64,000 nt of DNA from Narthecium ossifragum (Eukaryota > Streptophyta > Magnoliopsida > Dioscoreales > Nartheciaceae): contig OY986966.1 of the NCBI GenBank assembly GCA_963920575.1, positions 12,846,797 through 12,910,796 on the forward strand. Reading direction: 5' to 3'. Both the position numbers and the translations under genes were made by a program. This document shows positions 1-10,914 of the stretch, piece by piece. The notes beneath the pieces were generated by a model, which was given only the letters and a program-made list of their open reading frames with translations, was not told the DNA's origin and searched no databases. Every line of letters begins with the position of its first letter. Within the stretch, counting starts at the first letter, position 1.

Positions 1-375
1 CAAGGTATAAGGAAAACATCGCATCCTCAATTGATCTTCAGTAATGCCACCTAGAGGAAAAGTCTGAATAGTAGCATAATAATCATTCACAAAAGTCAGT
101 GCATCTTCAGAAGGTAAACCATGAAATTCAGGAAGCATAGAAAAATGTAGATTTTTAAGTTCATAATTCCTAGCCTCTGCGGGTAACGCGATGCATGAAG
201 GTGAGGTAGAAATAGTAGACCTCGCATACTCCTCCAAAGGACATACATTGTTCTTAAGCTCCATCTCCTCTTGTTCTTTTTGTTGAACTCCTAGATCTGA
301 TGTGGACAGGCTATCTTTGTTAAATCCCTTCTTACTCCCAATTTGATCTACGTTATCGTTAACGGGAAACAACTT
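1..375 (-). CDS. Athila-type gag, N-terminal part, cut by window edge
   Basis: A minus-strand frame of about 124 codons without a stop runs off the left edge. It contains the Athila/Tat Gag core LPEFHGLPSEDAL (about 135-97) followed by an F-V-N-x-Y-Y segment, the beginning of the capsid domain that packages element RNA in cytoplasmic particles. A possible start Met is at 264-262, but the frame stays open upstream to a T-run near 371, so the true start is unclear. In its own sense it lies just after the tRNA-Asp primer site (427-444) and the LTR (452-2063), the expected order. No disruption is visible in the part shown. Family assignment is by motif recognition. Confidence 0.72.
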
Positions 376-426
376 TTTTTTTCGTCATCGGCGAGCTTGC
401 ATTCACTACTAATAAACTCTAATCAA

Positions 427-444
427 ATCTCCGGCAACGGCGCC
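427..444 (-). other. Primer binding site, tRNA-Asp type
   Basis: Read on the minus strand this is TGGCGCCGTTGCCGGAGA, one base from the tRNA-Asp-complementary site of Athila-type elements. It starts 7 bases after the LTR end at 452 and fixes the direction of the element (minus). Confidence 0.88.
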
Positions 445-451
445 AAAAACT

Positions 452-2063
452 TGATGAATAAATTTTATATCTCGCAAGTATACAAATCGGTGTGATCAGT
501 ATAGCAGCAAGACGAGTATCGTACCCACAGAGATTTGTAGAGATTATTAGAGTAAAACGCTAAAGAACATAGAAGAAAGAAAATAAGGAAGGAAAAGTAA
601 GAAATATGAAGTATCGAAAATAGAAAATCTAATAACGAAATAAGATAACGATGGAAATATGATGGATGAATACTAAGGTTCCGATTTCACCATAACATCC
701 TCATTTTATTGATTGAATCAACAAAATCTCAGTTTAATTCCAAGGACTCGTTCTTCCGGTATGATGATCCGTTCGGCCGCGGTCTTCACCAAGTACCCTC
801 TATTAACCCTAGTTAATGATCCCATAGCTAAGTGTCAATCAAGAATCCATTAAGCTCTGAAGAACAATTATGGACCAAGAATTGTCTTAGCTTGAACCTG
901 GCTTCGACTAAATCTCATTCATTCATAGATCGTGCAAGATTAAGGAATGAACCCTCACTCAATCTCACATAAAACAATCTATAATACTTCTATTGGCCAG
1001 ATAAAGGTATTTAAGATCTCAATTATAATAATGAATGAAACAAGGAAAATAAAATGATTAAATAATCATGATCCAATAACATAGAATGTAGAATGATTCA
1101 GTTAGGGCTACATCGGTTCCTTAGCAAAGGAATTAGCCACTCATCTTCATAAAAACAACCAAGATATTCATAAGAAAGATAAGAAAGAAAAACCCTAGAT
1201 CTTCGTGCGGTCTTCTCCCCTCTTTTCGACCTTCGAAAATGCCTCCAATAGTGCTGGCCGACCCCCCCTTTAAACCCTAGAAAGAGTCCTATTTATAGGC
1301 TTAAGTGTCTTCATCCTCGGATTAGATCTAAGCCATTAATTTTCTTCACTGCGAAGGTAAGATCGATCCTTTGATATCAAAATCTTCAATTTCTGGCTAT
1401 GCCCGAGGAAGATCGATCCTTTGTAAGAGTAGGATGGATCCTTCTCAGTAGGATGGATCCTATTGAAAGAGTAGGATGGATCCTTCTCAGTAGGATGGAT
1501 AGTAGGATCGATCCTTCTGTGATCATCTGAAAAGTATGCGTTCTGTCAGGTTTGTCTGCATAAAAGGATTGATCCTTTTTGGGAACATGATCGATCCGTC
1601 TTTCTTGGATAGTAGGATCGATCCTTCTGTGATCATCTGAAAAGTATGTGTTATGTCAGGTTTGTCTGCATAAAAGGATCAATCCTTTTAGGGAACATGA
1701 TCGATCCGTCTTTCCTGAGTATTTACTGTTTTGCCATCCAGACTGCGCCGTTGGTACTAATATTTTTGTGACTTCCTCTAGGAACCTCCAAATCCTGAAC
1801 CGTAAAATTCTCCAGAAACTAGACTTCAAGATCTTTCTAACCATGTATAGAAGATGAACTGGTTCATTCTGACCAGGTACAGATTTGATGTTGAATATGA
1901 CATATATTTGCTTCTTTAGCTCCACTTTCCTGCATATTCCAAATAACTTTGTGAAGCAACATATAAGTATAAAAATAGTACTAAAGAGACTAATTAAGGA
2001 TGAAAAAGCCAGTAATTAAATTAGTTATAAGGCTATCGAGAGTACACTTTCATGCACTCATCA
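452..2063 (-). repeat. 5' LTR of minus-strand Athila-like element
   Basis: A 1612-bp LTR. On the minus strand it begins TGATGAGTGCATGAAAG (2063 downward) and ends ..TTCATCA (452), with TGATG/CATCA-type ends like the plus-strand Athila at 9.8-20.1 kb. A TATA-like GCCTATAAATAGG lies on the minus strand at 1288-1300. Just upstream of it in element sense, 1360-1700 holds a cluster of GATCGATCC/GGATGGATCC repeats. The segment near 1800-1950 resembles 18.96-19.1 kb of the other Athila LTR. Its partner LTR is outside the window, so no target duplication can be read. Confidence 0.82.
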
Positions 2064-2278
2064 CCCTCTCCGAGGATATGTATATTAACTTCTTTTGAGT
2101 TTTGTAATCTGAGGTTCGAGGCTTGTAATCTATAGTTGTTTTTTAATTTGGGGGTGTTTGATGAATTGCTAGGGAGACCTATAGGTTAGAGGGAACCCTC
2201 GCTAAATTTTTCGCGGTTTGTTAGGTTTTGGTTCGCGTCGTCCAGCCCGGTTGGGCTTTCGCGGGTCGGGGCGCGACA
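2064..2278 (+). repeat. 3' end of a B-type chromovirus LTR, plus orientation
   Basis: The stretch carrying the 'gaattgctagggagacc' and 'cccggttgggc' segments and ending in GGGGCGCGACA matches the end of the B LTR at 33.16-33.28 kb and, in reverse, 55.74-55.87 kb. It is cut on the left by the Athila-like LTR ending at 2063, so the rest of this LTR probably lies left of the window. No primer site follows 2278, so it is a 3' or solo LTR. Confidence 0.75.
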
Positions 2279-4289
2279 GTCTTTATATGACATTTCATCA
2301 AACATGTCAAGTATAGCATACAACATATTCAAAGAGAGCTAAATACATATACATAAGCAAGGCTAGCTGAACATAGGCATACGAGAGGCTAACAAGGCGT
2401 ATATTTAACATAAAGCTATCATTACAACCCACCATGGGTTCATTACCATCAAGCTAAAAACTAAACATCCATGCTCTCCAAGAACTTACTAACATTCCAT
2501 AACTTGAAACATGCCAATATTGAAATATAACCAATCATGCCTCTACAAGACTTGCTAAAACACAAGCTATGCATTCATCAACCCAAAACATAGCATTTCA
2601 CACACTTTTACCTCATGTCTTCTCCTTTTGACATTTCATCGAACCTCTCAAGGGCCATGCATATATCATAGGTATTTACCATTTAAACATATCATGAATA
2701 AAGCATACAAGCATTTATTCCAATATAGCTAAACCATGGATGATATCAATCAATAACATATGAAGATGGCATTTTGCATAATTGAAATCTAGAATTACAT
2801 AGGTATAAATCTTAGCATAAAGCTCTCATAAATCCACTGAAAATCCATTGGAAAACATACGGTGGTCCTAGGTACTCATAAGGACTACATAAAGCTTATT
2901 CGGCATGAAAGCCATAGCCATGGAGTAATTTACATATACGAGACGGAACTAAATATGCTAGAAATCCATAAAAATCCATAAAAATTCCACCTTTAATGTC
3001 TAGAAGATATTATGATATGGCATTCCATAACATATCAAAGAATCAAGTCAATCCGAGTTCGAAATCTAACGCGAATCGATGAAAAACCCCAAATCTCAAC
3101 AAGGAATGACTAAAATAGAAAAGATGCCATAAAATCTACAAAACTTTTCCAAATTCTCTAAACATTTACAGATAGCTGCCATTCATCATCAGGAATGACA
3201 AATTAAAATTTCAACTCGATCGGAGATTAGAAGCTCAAACAAATCCCCGAACTACAACCTTCAGTCCAAAATGGAAAAAAGGGTCATACATGCCACAAAC
3301 TTCAACAAAAACCCTCCAAAGTTTGTAGGCATCATCTATCCTATGCCAGGTAGAACATATTAAAACTTTATAGGAAATAGAGATCGGGAAGTGATCGAAA
3401 CACTACTCGAAGAATCAGCCAAGAAAACCCTGAAATGCTGAAAAGTCTGCTACGTCACAGTCCACTAGATAATTCACTGTATATCACACAAAAAACATAA
3501 AAAGATGAAATCACTTGGACCTGGACTTAACTTCAAAGATCTACAAGTTTTGTGAAGGAAGGTTCACGAGTTTCCGTACGGATAATTAACAGTTCAAAGA
3601 AGAAGTGGTTGTGAAAGAGGGTTTGAGGAAAACCTCGAAAATCTGAGAATGACATAATTAAAACCTCTTCAGATCATATTTAAATGCCATAAAACTATAA
3701 ATTCAACATTACTATAGATAGGGGGACATATAGAAATAGATCAACAATCATAGATATCAAGGCTAGCATGCATTGAAACAAGCCCTAGTCTACTAAGCTA
3801 GTAGAGTCTAAACCATGTTAGGATAGAAACCCTACCTCAAGGTATTAGATCTAAGAGCTCCTCCAAGCTTTTAGGGGTTTAGGATGGCCTAAAACCCTCT
3901 CTTTTCTCCTCTCCAGTCGCAGCCCCCTCTCCCAAAGCTTCGGCCCCCAAAATGGTCCAAAAGAAACCCTAATGGAGAGAAAATGGGGTATATATAATAA
4001 GTTACATTCGATCTCGGCCGTCCGTTCGATCTTTCTCGATCGAGCTATGATCTTCTGATTGGGAACGCCCCTAAGGACCTAATCAATCACATACATCAAT
4101 CCAAGGCTGTGTGTGCACTACACGGGTGTAAAACCGACCGACAAGGCATAATTTTACCAAATTTCCCTTGGGGTCCAAAAGCAGCGATGCGATCAACCGA
4201 TCGCAAACCAAGACCAACCAAGCCAAACCACCCAAACCAGACCCTCGACCAAACGTGCTCGGACCGTGTTGGAGGTATGGGTTCTCACA
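2279..4289 (-). repeat. E-type LTR (minus), host of the B LTR
   Basis: On the minus strand it starts at 4289 with TGTGAGAACCCATACCTCC and shares its first ~350 bp with the plus copy at 33661. Shared features include the GATCGGTTGATCGCATCGCT segment and the 'gtgtagtgcacacac' block. A TATATATACCCC promoter-like site lies on the minus strand near 3990-4001. The stretch 2279-3900 is A/T-rich with no reading frame of note, as expected for a long LTR. Its far end is missing because B inserted at 2278. Whether it is a solo LTR cannot be told. Confidence 0.65.
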
Positions 4290-5221
4290 GATTGGGTCCC
4301 ACCTAGCCTTGGTCATGGGCCCTCCTGTGCTTGGGTGTGAGCTCGGTCTTGGCTGGGTCAGTTGGAACTTGGCTCGTAACATATGTACTTCATAGGGTAC
4401 ATCAATGCAGCTCCAGTGACCTTCCTAATAGACACGGGCAGTATCTTCAACATAATCACCCCCCTATTGGATTCCTCGCTCAACCAAAACTCCAAACTAG
4501 ACGAAGTGTACCCAATCCGAGTAGCTAGCGGAGAATATCTACAATCACAGGGAGTCTGCAGAAGCGTCCCAGTCGAATTGGGAGGAAGCAACATTCCACA
4601 TCGACTTCAGGCTCCTAGACATGGGAGGCTTGGACGTAGTGCTTGGGGTACACTAGATGAAGACGTTGGGGCCAATCACCTTCAACCATGAATGGGGGAC
4701 CTTCGAGTTAGGACAAAGAAGCTACTTCATCTGATTGTTCGACACAATATACACTGCTCTCTACTCCGACAAGACCCACCAGGGCACCACTCATCCAACC
4801 GGCCCCACACGCAAGCATCGCCAGACTGCATCGACCATTGGCAAGCTACCCTCCGCCGCAAGAGATACCCCAAAGCAAGCATGAGGAGCCAACACGGTCA
4901 TCGTACAAGAGAGCACTAAAGAAACGGGAAGCCACTTAAGCTTTCCCAAGCAAGCAATGACAAACCGCCACCCCAAAATGCGGATGCCACGACAAGGTAC
5001 ACTGCAAGAAGACAAACCCGTAAGAGTCCCAAACAAAGACATCATCCGTAGCAGGGCCATCCAATGTCACCATGACCTCACCCCTCGGGCCTATCTCTCC
5101 ACGCCAGCCCATCGAGCCACCACTACCATCCAGACAAGTGATGAACGCATGAGCATAACGCAACAGGCTTCGACAAGCAGCATTACTTCAGCTGGCCGTC
5201 CTTGAGGACAAGGCCTCTTCT
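4290..5221 (+). pseudogene. Collapsed gypsy polyprotein remnant: protease piece and 3' tail
   Basis: From about 4383 the plus strand encodes a retropepsin-like stretch with FLIDTGS (4423-4443) and a following V-A-S-G-E-Y-LQSQG-x-C segment, then changes frame near 4580. A second frame then carries LLDMGGLDVVLG (about 4610-4645) and motifs of the end of a plant Ty3/gypsy protease. RT, RNase H and integrase are absent: about 450 bp of unrecognisable, stop-containing DNA follows and then the polypurine tract at 5222. This is a decayed internal-deletion remnant. The family is not certain; the motif style is chromovirus-like. Confidence 0.6.
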
Positions 5222-5235
5222 GAAGTGGGTGGGGA
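5222..5235 (+). other. Polypurine tract of the gypsy remnant
   Basis: GAAGTGGGTGGGGA lies directly before a TGATACACC LTR start, the plus-strand primer position of an LTR retrotransposon. It marks 5236 as the start of the 3' LTR (H) that hosts the large nest. Confidence 0.7.
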
Positions 5236-5548
5236 TGATACACCTCAAAATTTGATCCTTGTAAGACTTGACTTGACGCACCGGACCATACTTGACTTGG
5301 ACTTAACCGAAGCCCAAGCCGGCCCAACAAGGGGCGACCTTCCCGTTGAGCTGGCTTCATCAAGGAGCCGGCCAAGCCACCCCCACCTGCTCCCTCAGCT
5401 ACATCACCTGGTCAACTGCCCTGCCCAGTTTATCAATTGCTTTCCTAATTTGCTTTCATACTTTATCTAGTTAAATTGCAATATACCTCTTTCTTTTTCC
5501 TTCTAAAATAGGCTATTACTTGAGTAGGAAGTCAGTAAGTTTGAGTTC
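5236..5548 (+). repeat. H LTR, left part (outermost layer of the nest)
   Basis: This 3' LTR starts TGATACACCTC after the polypurine tract and is interrupted at 5548 by LTR D. The last five bases, AGTTC (5544-5548), recur at 23290-23294 where H resumes, so they are the D target-site duplication. No gene is seen. Confidence 0.62.
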
Positions 5549-6404
5549 TGATATGTCAGATATTATGTATAATTAAACCCTTTAAATTACCTTTGTTAGT
5601 TTAAGGGCAGATTTATTTGATATCTTATTGTTTGATTTCAGGTTTAAGTAGGATTTGACAAGAAATACAAGAACTTCGGCCAAAAAACACTAAATTCTGC
5701 AAAAAGACTGCTTCGTCGACTGCTTGGAAATAAATCACCCGAAATTATAAACATATACAAATATTGTGAAATTCTGGGAGATGAAAAAAGCTTTCAATAT
5801 CTACAACTTTCATGTTGAAAACTTTGTGAGATTATTAATAGATTGGCATCAGTTCCGAATCAAAGTCGGATATATGAAAGCTGAAATCATGAAAGGATGA
5901 AATTAATTAATGACATGGCAGTGAAGACCCAGTAAACCGACTAGAGCGATGGATCGGGTTTTTGTCCGAAGGATCGCTTGGGTGACGTAAACTGTAATTT
6001 AGGGAAATTATAGTTTAACTTCAGTTATGACTCCTAATTTCGGGGTTAAGGGTTTCTGTTATAAAAAGATGTTATTCCAGTCGAAAATTATTTTTTTTTG
6101 GGTCACTTTTGGAGGAGAAGGCTAGGGTTTTGAAGGGGAAGATCTCTCCAAGGGGATTTATGGTTTCTTTCCCAACACATATGGATCTTTCTCAAAAGAT
6201 GAGTAACAAATTCTTAAACTTAGGGATCTCATGAAATCCTAGTGTAAGTTTTGAATTTCTTTGGTTTGATTATTATAAACTTCTTCTCCACATGATCTCA
6301 TCAATACGGTTTTAATGATTAGAGATTTGAGTGATGAGAGCTCTTTTGAAGTATTTTCAGTCGTGCAAATTTTCTGTGATTGTACGGATTTATAAGATGG
6401 TTTT
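5549..6404 (+). repeat. D LTR copy 1, left part
   Basis: It starts TGATATGTCAG, aligning with the TGATRAGTCACTAA start of the D copies at 13412, 23611 and 61258. It shares their 'aattaaaccc', 'tgatttcaggttta' and 'gcttcgtcgact' blocks and a TATA-like TTATAAAAAG near 6059. It is interrupted at about 6404 by LTR C and resumes at 22762-23289. AGTTC flanks both ends (5544-5548, 23290-23294), so it inserted as a complete LTR unit into H. Confidence 0.75.
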
Positions 6405-6674
6405 TGATCATGATGCAAAAATGTCATATTTTTATCCCTCAATGCCTAGTCTTCTATGCTTATTGAATTTCTTTGGTTTGATTATTATAAACTTCTTCTC
6501 CACATGATCTCATCAATACGGTTTTAATGATTAGAGATTTGAGTGATCAGAGCTCTTTTGAAGTATTTTCAGTCGTGCAAATTTTCTGTGATTGTACGGA
6601 TTTATAAGATGGTTTTTGATCATGATGCAAAAATGTCATATTTTTATCCCTCAATGCCTAGTCTTCTATGCTTA
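6251..6674 (+). repeat. 212-bp tandem duplication across the D/C junction
   Basis: The unit 6251-6462 is repeated at 6463-6674. I noticed one difference (G versus C around 6335/6547). Each unit holds the tail of LTR D (to about 6404) and the first ~58 bp of LTR C, so the duplication must postdate the insertion of C into D. Confidence 0.92.
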
Positions 6675-8047
6675 TTTGGTATATAAATATACTTATTATT
6701 CTTATATTTTTATTTAGGAAGCAATTGAAGTCCATAAGTATGAAACAAAGCCGATTGGGTGATTTTGGACAGTTTTGACATCAATTCGTAAATGGAGCAT
6801 AATCTTTCCATCCGAGCTTTGATTTGGATGATTCAAGATACTATGGAAAGGCAAGAAAGCGCTCTACAACTTTTATGTTTTCAATTTTAAGAGATCCTGG
6901 TTGATTGCGTCAAGGAAATCAAAGCCAGAAGGTGCAAAGAATATTACAAAGTAAATGGATCAGATTCAATGATTAAACTATACCTACTCAGGAAGAACCA
7001 GATGAGGTGCCATCTATGATTAGAAAGTTCTGGAAGTCTAGTTTCTGGAGAATTTGACGGTTTGTGATTTAGAGCTTTATAGAGAAGTTACAGTGCTTTT
7101 AGTACCACCAACGAAGGGCTGAATAGCAAAAGAAATATGCAGAAACGAAATGATCGATCATATTCAATAAATGATCGATCTTTCCGCTACGACAGAGTTA
7201 ACAGAGAGCAAGACTTGAAGGGATCGATCATCTCTTCTATAATTGTTCGATGATTTATGCATCCAGAGATGACAGGGAGCCATGTTTAACTGGATCGATC
7301 ACTTTCCATATGCAGATCGATCTTTGTTGGACGGAGGAAAATGAAAATACAAATGATCGATCATTTCCTATAAGAAGATCAATCATCTTTGAAGCTGAGA
7401 AAATTGAAAAAATCGACGACGGAGAAGATCGATCATTTGCCTATAAGAAGATCGATCATCGTCAGGGCGTAGCCAGATCTGGGAGGAAATGATCGATCAT
7501 CTTCATGAAATCATCGATCATTTTATAACAGTTCAGCAAAATCAAGGCTGCAGATCTAATCCGAGTTGAAGACTTTTGGAGCCTATAAATAGGGGACCTA
7601 GGGTTACTCAAAAAGGAGAATCCTACATACTTTTGCAGCTACTTTCTATTTATTTTATATTTCTAGGGCTTTTCTCTTGAATAGTTTGGTCTTTTGAGGA
7701 TTGTTCTTGATGGCCTTGAGTGACTAATTCTTGATTCTTGGTCAACAAAACTGAAACCTCAGAATCAATAAAACTGTGAGATCTAGTCAGTTTTCATTAT
7801 TCAATTTATACTTGAGTATTGGATGTTCTTATGTGATTATATTCATAATTGTCTTGTCTAATTGCTAGAAGACCTACTAGTTTTTTATTCATTGTAATCT
7901 ACTGCTAGCTTGGATATCAAATCTGTAATTGTTTGATCCCTCTAATCTGCAAAGCAACTAAGATCTATTGATTTACTGCATTTCAGAGATTGTTAGATCT
8001 TAGGAAGAACGTTCGACTAAATTAAATACAACCGCTTGTGCTTGTGT
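6405..8047 (+). repeat. C LTR, plus copy, left part
   Basis: It begins TGATCATGATGCA and matches, in reverse, the LTRs of the minus element at 34.0-35.5 and 62.2-63.7 kb (for example the 'ggaagaacgttcgactaaatta' zone near 8000). A GATCGATC repeat block spans 7143-7522, directly before a TATA box at 7584. It is interrupted by LTR A at 8048; TGTGT at 8043-8047 recurs at 22324-22328 where C resumes. The left end is duplicated (see 6251-6674). No primer site or internal region is attached, so it behaves as a solo LTR. Confidence 0.8.
7584..7590 (+). promoter_or_regulatory. TATA box of the C LTR
   Basis: TATAAAT within GCCTATAAATAGGGG lies about 60 bp after the GATCGATC repeat cluster and before a transcribed-looking leader. 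The same arrangement appears in the C copies at 34.84 and 50.68 kb on the minus strand. Confidence 0.65.
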
Positions 8048-9799
8048 TGTGAGGGCCCATCCCTCTGACTTAGCTCGATCACGTGGGTCGAGGGCCGTTT
8101 TCCTGTTGGTTTGATTCCGCGTCGGGTACGATCGGGCGATCGTATGGTAGTTTTTGACCCTGGGGGCATTTTGGTAAATATGCCCCCTGGTGGTCAGTTT
8201 CACTCCCGCGTTACACACACGGCCTTGAATTGGTGTATGTGTATGATTAGAACCTTAAGGATGCATTCAATCAGAAGATCGGAGCTCGATCTGGAAGGAT
8301 CGAATTGGACGACCGAGATCGGTTCTGATCTCCATATATAGCCTGTCCCGTTCTCTCTCTTTCTTTCTTCCTTCCCTGTCGTTGCCTCTCTCTCTCTTTC
8401 TCTCTCCAACCGGCTGAGCTAGGGCTTGGAGACGCGAGCTTCGAGGAGTGGATCTTGGCAGTTGAACTTGTTGGACGCGTGGAGGAGCTGCCCTACTTGC
8501 TCAAGTAGGTGTTTCTACCTCGATCTTGTGATCGGGTTCTCCTAGGATAGGTTTATTGTATTGTTGATGTAGGAATACATGATAGAATATTGTCTAGTTC
8601 AATAGATGAGTGTTATAGCATGTGTAGAGTAGCTCTACCTCCTGGTTTTCGTATTTTATCGGATGATTCCCGTATTATCGTCGTTTCGTCGGTTTTCGGC
8701 CATTAAGACCTAGATTTGAGATTTAACCATCAAAATCGTGTTTTCTTTGCACTAATAGTTTCTCCATCATTTATCACGCATGCTTGTAAAGTTTCATTAA
8801 TTTCCAACTAGATTTGATCATTGAAATCCAAGAAATTGGATTTCCGACACTGTTCTGAGGAACTGTGCATAAGGCCCGACGGTCGATCGGCGGATCGACT
8901 GTCAAGCGTTGATACGCTTCTTTCTAGCCTGACGGTCGACCGTCGGATCGACCGTCGCATCGACCATCAGGCTCTGTCGCATTTTTGGTCTCCGACGGTC
9001 TATGCACCGATCGACCGCGGGCTCCCTCTCTTTTCCTTTTCGCCTCATGGTCGACCGTCAGATCGATCGTCGGATCTACCGTCGCATCGACCGTGGGCCC
9101 CTGAACAGTGTTTTCTGGTTTCCTTTGATTGGTTTTCATTCATGATAGATATCCAATCATGTTAGAAAGCATACACGTTGTTTTCACGAGACATTAATGG
9201 ATTTTTATCGAGATTAAGGAATTGAATTGCGTTCTTACTCTTTTGAGCAGATTCACGGTTTTACTCACATTTAAATACTTGGTTGGATAAGTAGTTTAAA
9301 TGCTTATTGCTTCCCTAACCGTTAACTAGCTATGAGTGTTAGCTAATGTAGTATTGTGGAACCTTAGCCCGTTGCCGGCGAGTGGTGAGGGCTATTCTAT
9401 AACTGTTGAACCTATAACTGATGTTGTGGCATGTAGAGACATCTAGGATAGATGTTTGCATAGGTTCATGCACTGTATGCATTAGAGGCATGTCAGGTTA
9501 GGCGGGCGATGGGTTGATCGCCGATCCAAGGCTCTCGGGTAGCTCGGATCTAGCCTTAGGACCGCAGCTGGATAGTCAGGATTAGGGCGTGATTGTATAA
9601 TTGGAATATCATGTTATTGAGGATTTGAGGTAGTTGACTATGATCATTGCTTTGAGGTTTCGAGGTCGTGTTGTCTTCCGAAGGCTAAGCTCTAAGGATG
9701 GATGTCAATGTGTTCCCGACTTGGGTGGGGGTGATCCTGCATGTTACTATTTCGTGGCCTCCTGGTGACTTGTTCAGGAGAGAGGTTTCATGGTAGGAG
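8048..9799 (+). repeat. A LTR solo copy, left part
   Basis: It starts TGTGAGGGCCCATCCCTC and parallels the LTRs of the full element at 38038 and 45291: a TATATA motif at about 8335, then 'ggagctgccctacttgctcaa', and a GGTCGACC/GATCGACC repeat block at 8876-9102. It stops near 9799, about 250 bp short of the point where the right part (22057-22323) resumes. The outer ends carry a TGTGT target duplication. It is a solo LTR later broken by other insertions and a deletion. Confidence 0.82.
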
Positions 9800-9813
9800 A
9801 GAGCTTTCATGGC

Positions 9814-10660
9814 GGACGGATGATCTAGCGAGGACTAGGGCTTCTTCTCCAATGATGGTTCATAGTTTCAATCTTTATTGTTAAACTCTTTCCTATGTAT
9901 TGAATCTTCAAAGATTATTTTCAGATTATAGGTTTCTATGTGGATGATTAATATTATGAATCCAGTCATGCTTCTTTCATGATCTTATAATCCCATAGTT
10001 ATCTCTTTTGATTCTCCTACCAAGTCTCATGAGACCTTTGCTATGCATTGCCCGTAGTGACAACTGGTATTGTATATTCTTAGGGATCTAGTAAGACAAG
10101 GTTGGGGCTCTATCCCGTGAAATCTTTGCTATGCATTGCCGATTGTGAGAGTTGGTATTGTGTATTTTTAGAGATCCGTTTAGATAGAGTTAGGGCTTTG
10201 TCCCGATGAACTTTTGCTATATGTTGCCTGTAGTGACAGCCGGTATCATATATTCTTAGGTTTGGATTGGATGAAGTTAGAATTATAATAAGGAAGAATC
10301 GATCGTAGGAAGAGACATTTATATATTTTTTTAGGTTTATAGTTCCATATCTTCCGGTTAAGGTGATTGGGATGTGAATCCCTTAACTGAGTATTACATG
10401 AACCATTGAGAAGAGAAGAACCTAAATCCGAGTGAAGTGATTCCTGAAGCCTAGCCTCATCAAAATCCTGATATCTCTAGTTAACCTTACATTCTCATTA
10501 AATTCTTTGATCTAATTTAGTTACTTCTCAAGTTCTTGTTTGTCTTCAATTCATTGTTATTTGTGTTTTGGATATTTTATGTTTGTCTCTCTGTGGGTTC
10601 GATCTCTCTTATGCTGTACTGCACCGCGACCGCTGTGCGTGACACATTTGAGCGACATCA
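9814..10660 (+). repeat. Truncated 5' LTR of the Athila element
   Basis: From GGACGGATGATCTAGCG it matches the 3' LTR from 19377 to 20121, ending GCGACATCA. The first ~530 bp of the LTR are missing. This copy keeps about 100 bp (10472-10575) that is deleted in the 3' copy near 20034. Upstream 9800-9813 is filler DNA resembling the preceding 14 bases. Confidence 0.85.
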
Positions 10661-10665
10661 AAAAT

Positions 10666-10683
10666 TGGCGCCGTTGCCGGGGA
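10666..10683 (+). other. Primer binding site, tRNA-Asp
   Basis: TGGCGCCGTTGCCGGGGA lies five bases after the LTR end CATCA at 10660. It is the textbook tRNA-Asp-complementary site of Athila-type elements. Confidence 0.93.
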
Positions 10684-10914
10684 GATGTTTCAGAAAAGCG
10701 CCAGAATCAGATTACAGTGATTGTAGACATCGAAAGCGGTAACTTCGTTCATTTTCTTTAGTCTTTACTTCTTTATTTCGGCTTTGATTTTTCTTCTCTT
10801 TTAGGATTGTTTTTTTTATTATTCAGTTTTAGTTAGTAAGCTTAATTTCAATTATTGTTTTGGCTTATTTTCTTTGGTTGGTTTGCATCTTTTTGATTGT
10901 GTATTTGTTGGTGT

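Noticed and set aside
7250..7492. 80-codon plus-strand frame in the C LTR
   Set aside because: It is made of translated GATCGATC repeats (DRS/IDH-like periodicity) and is not a gene.
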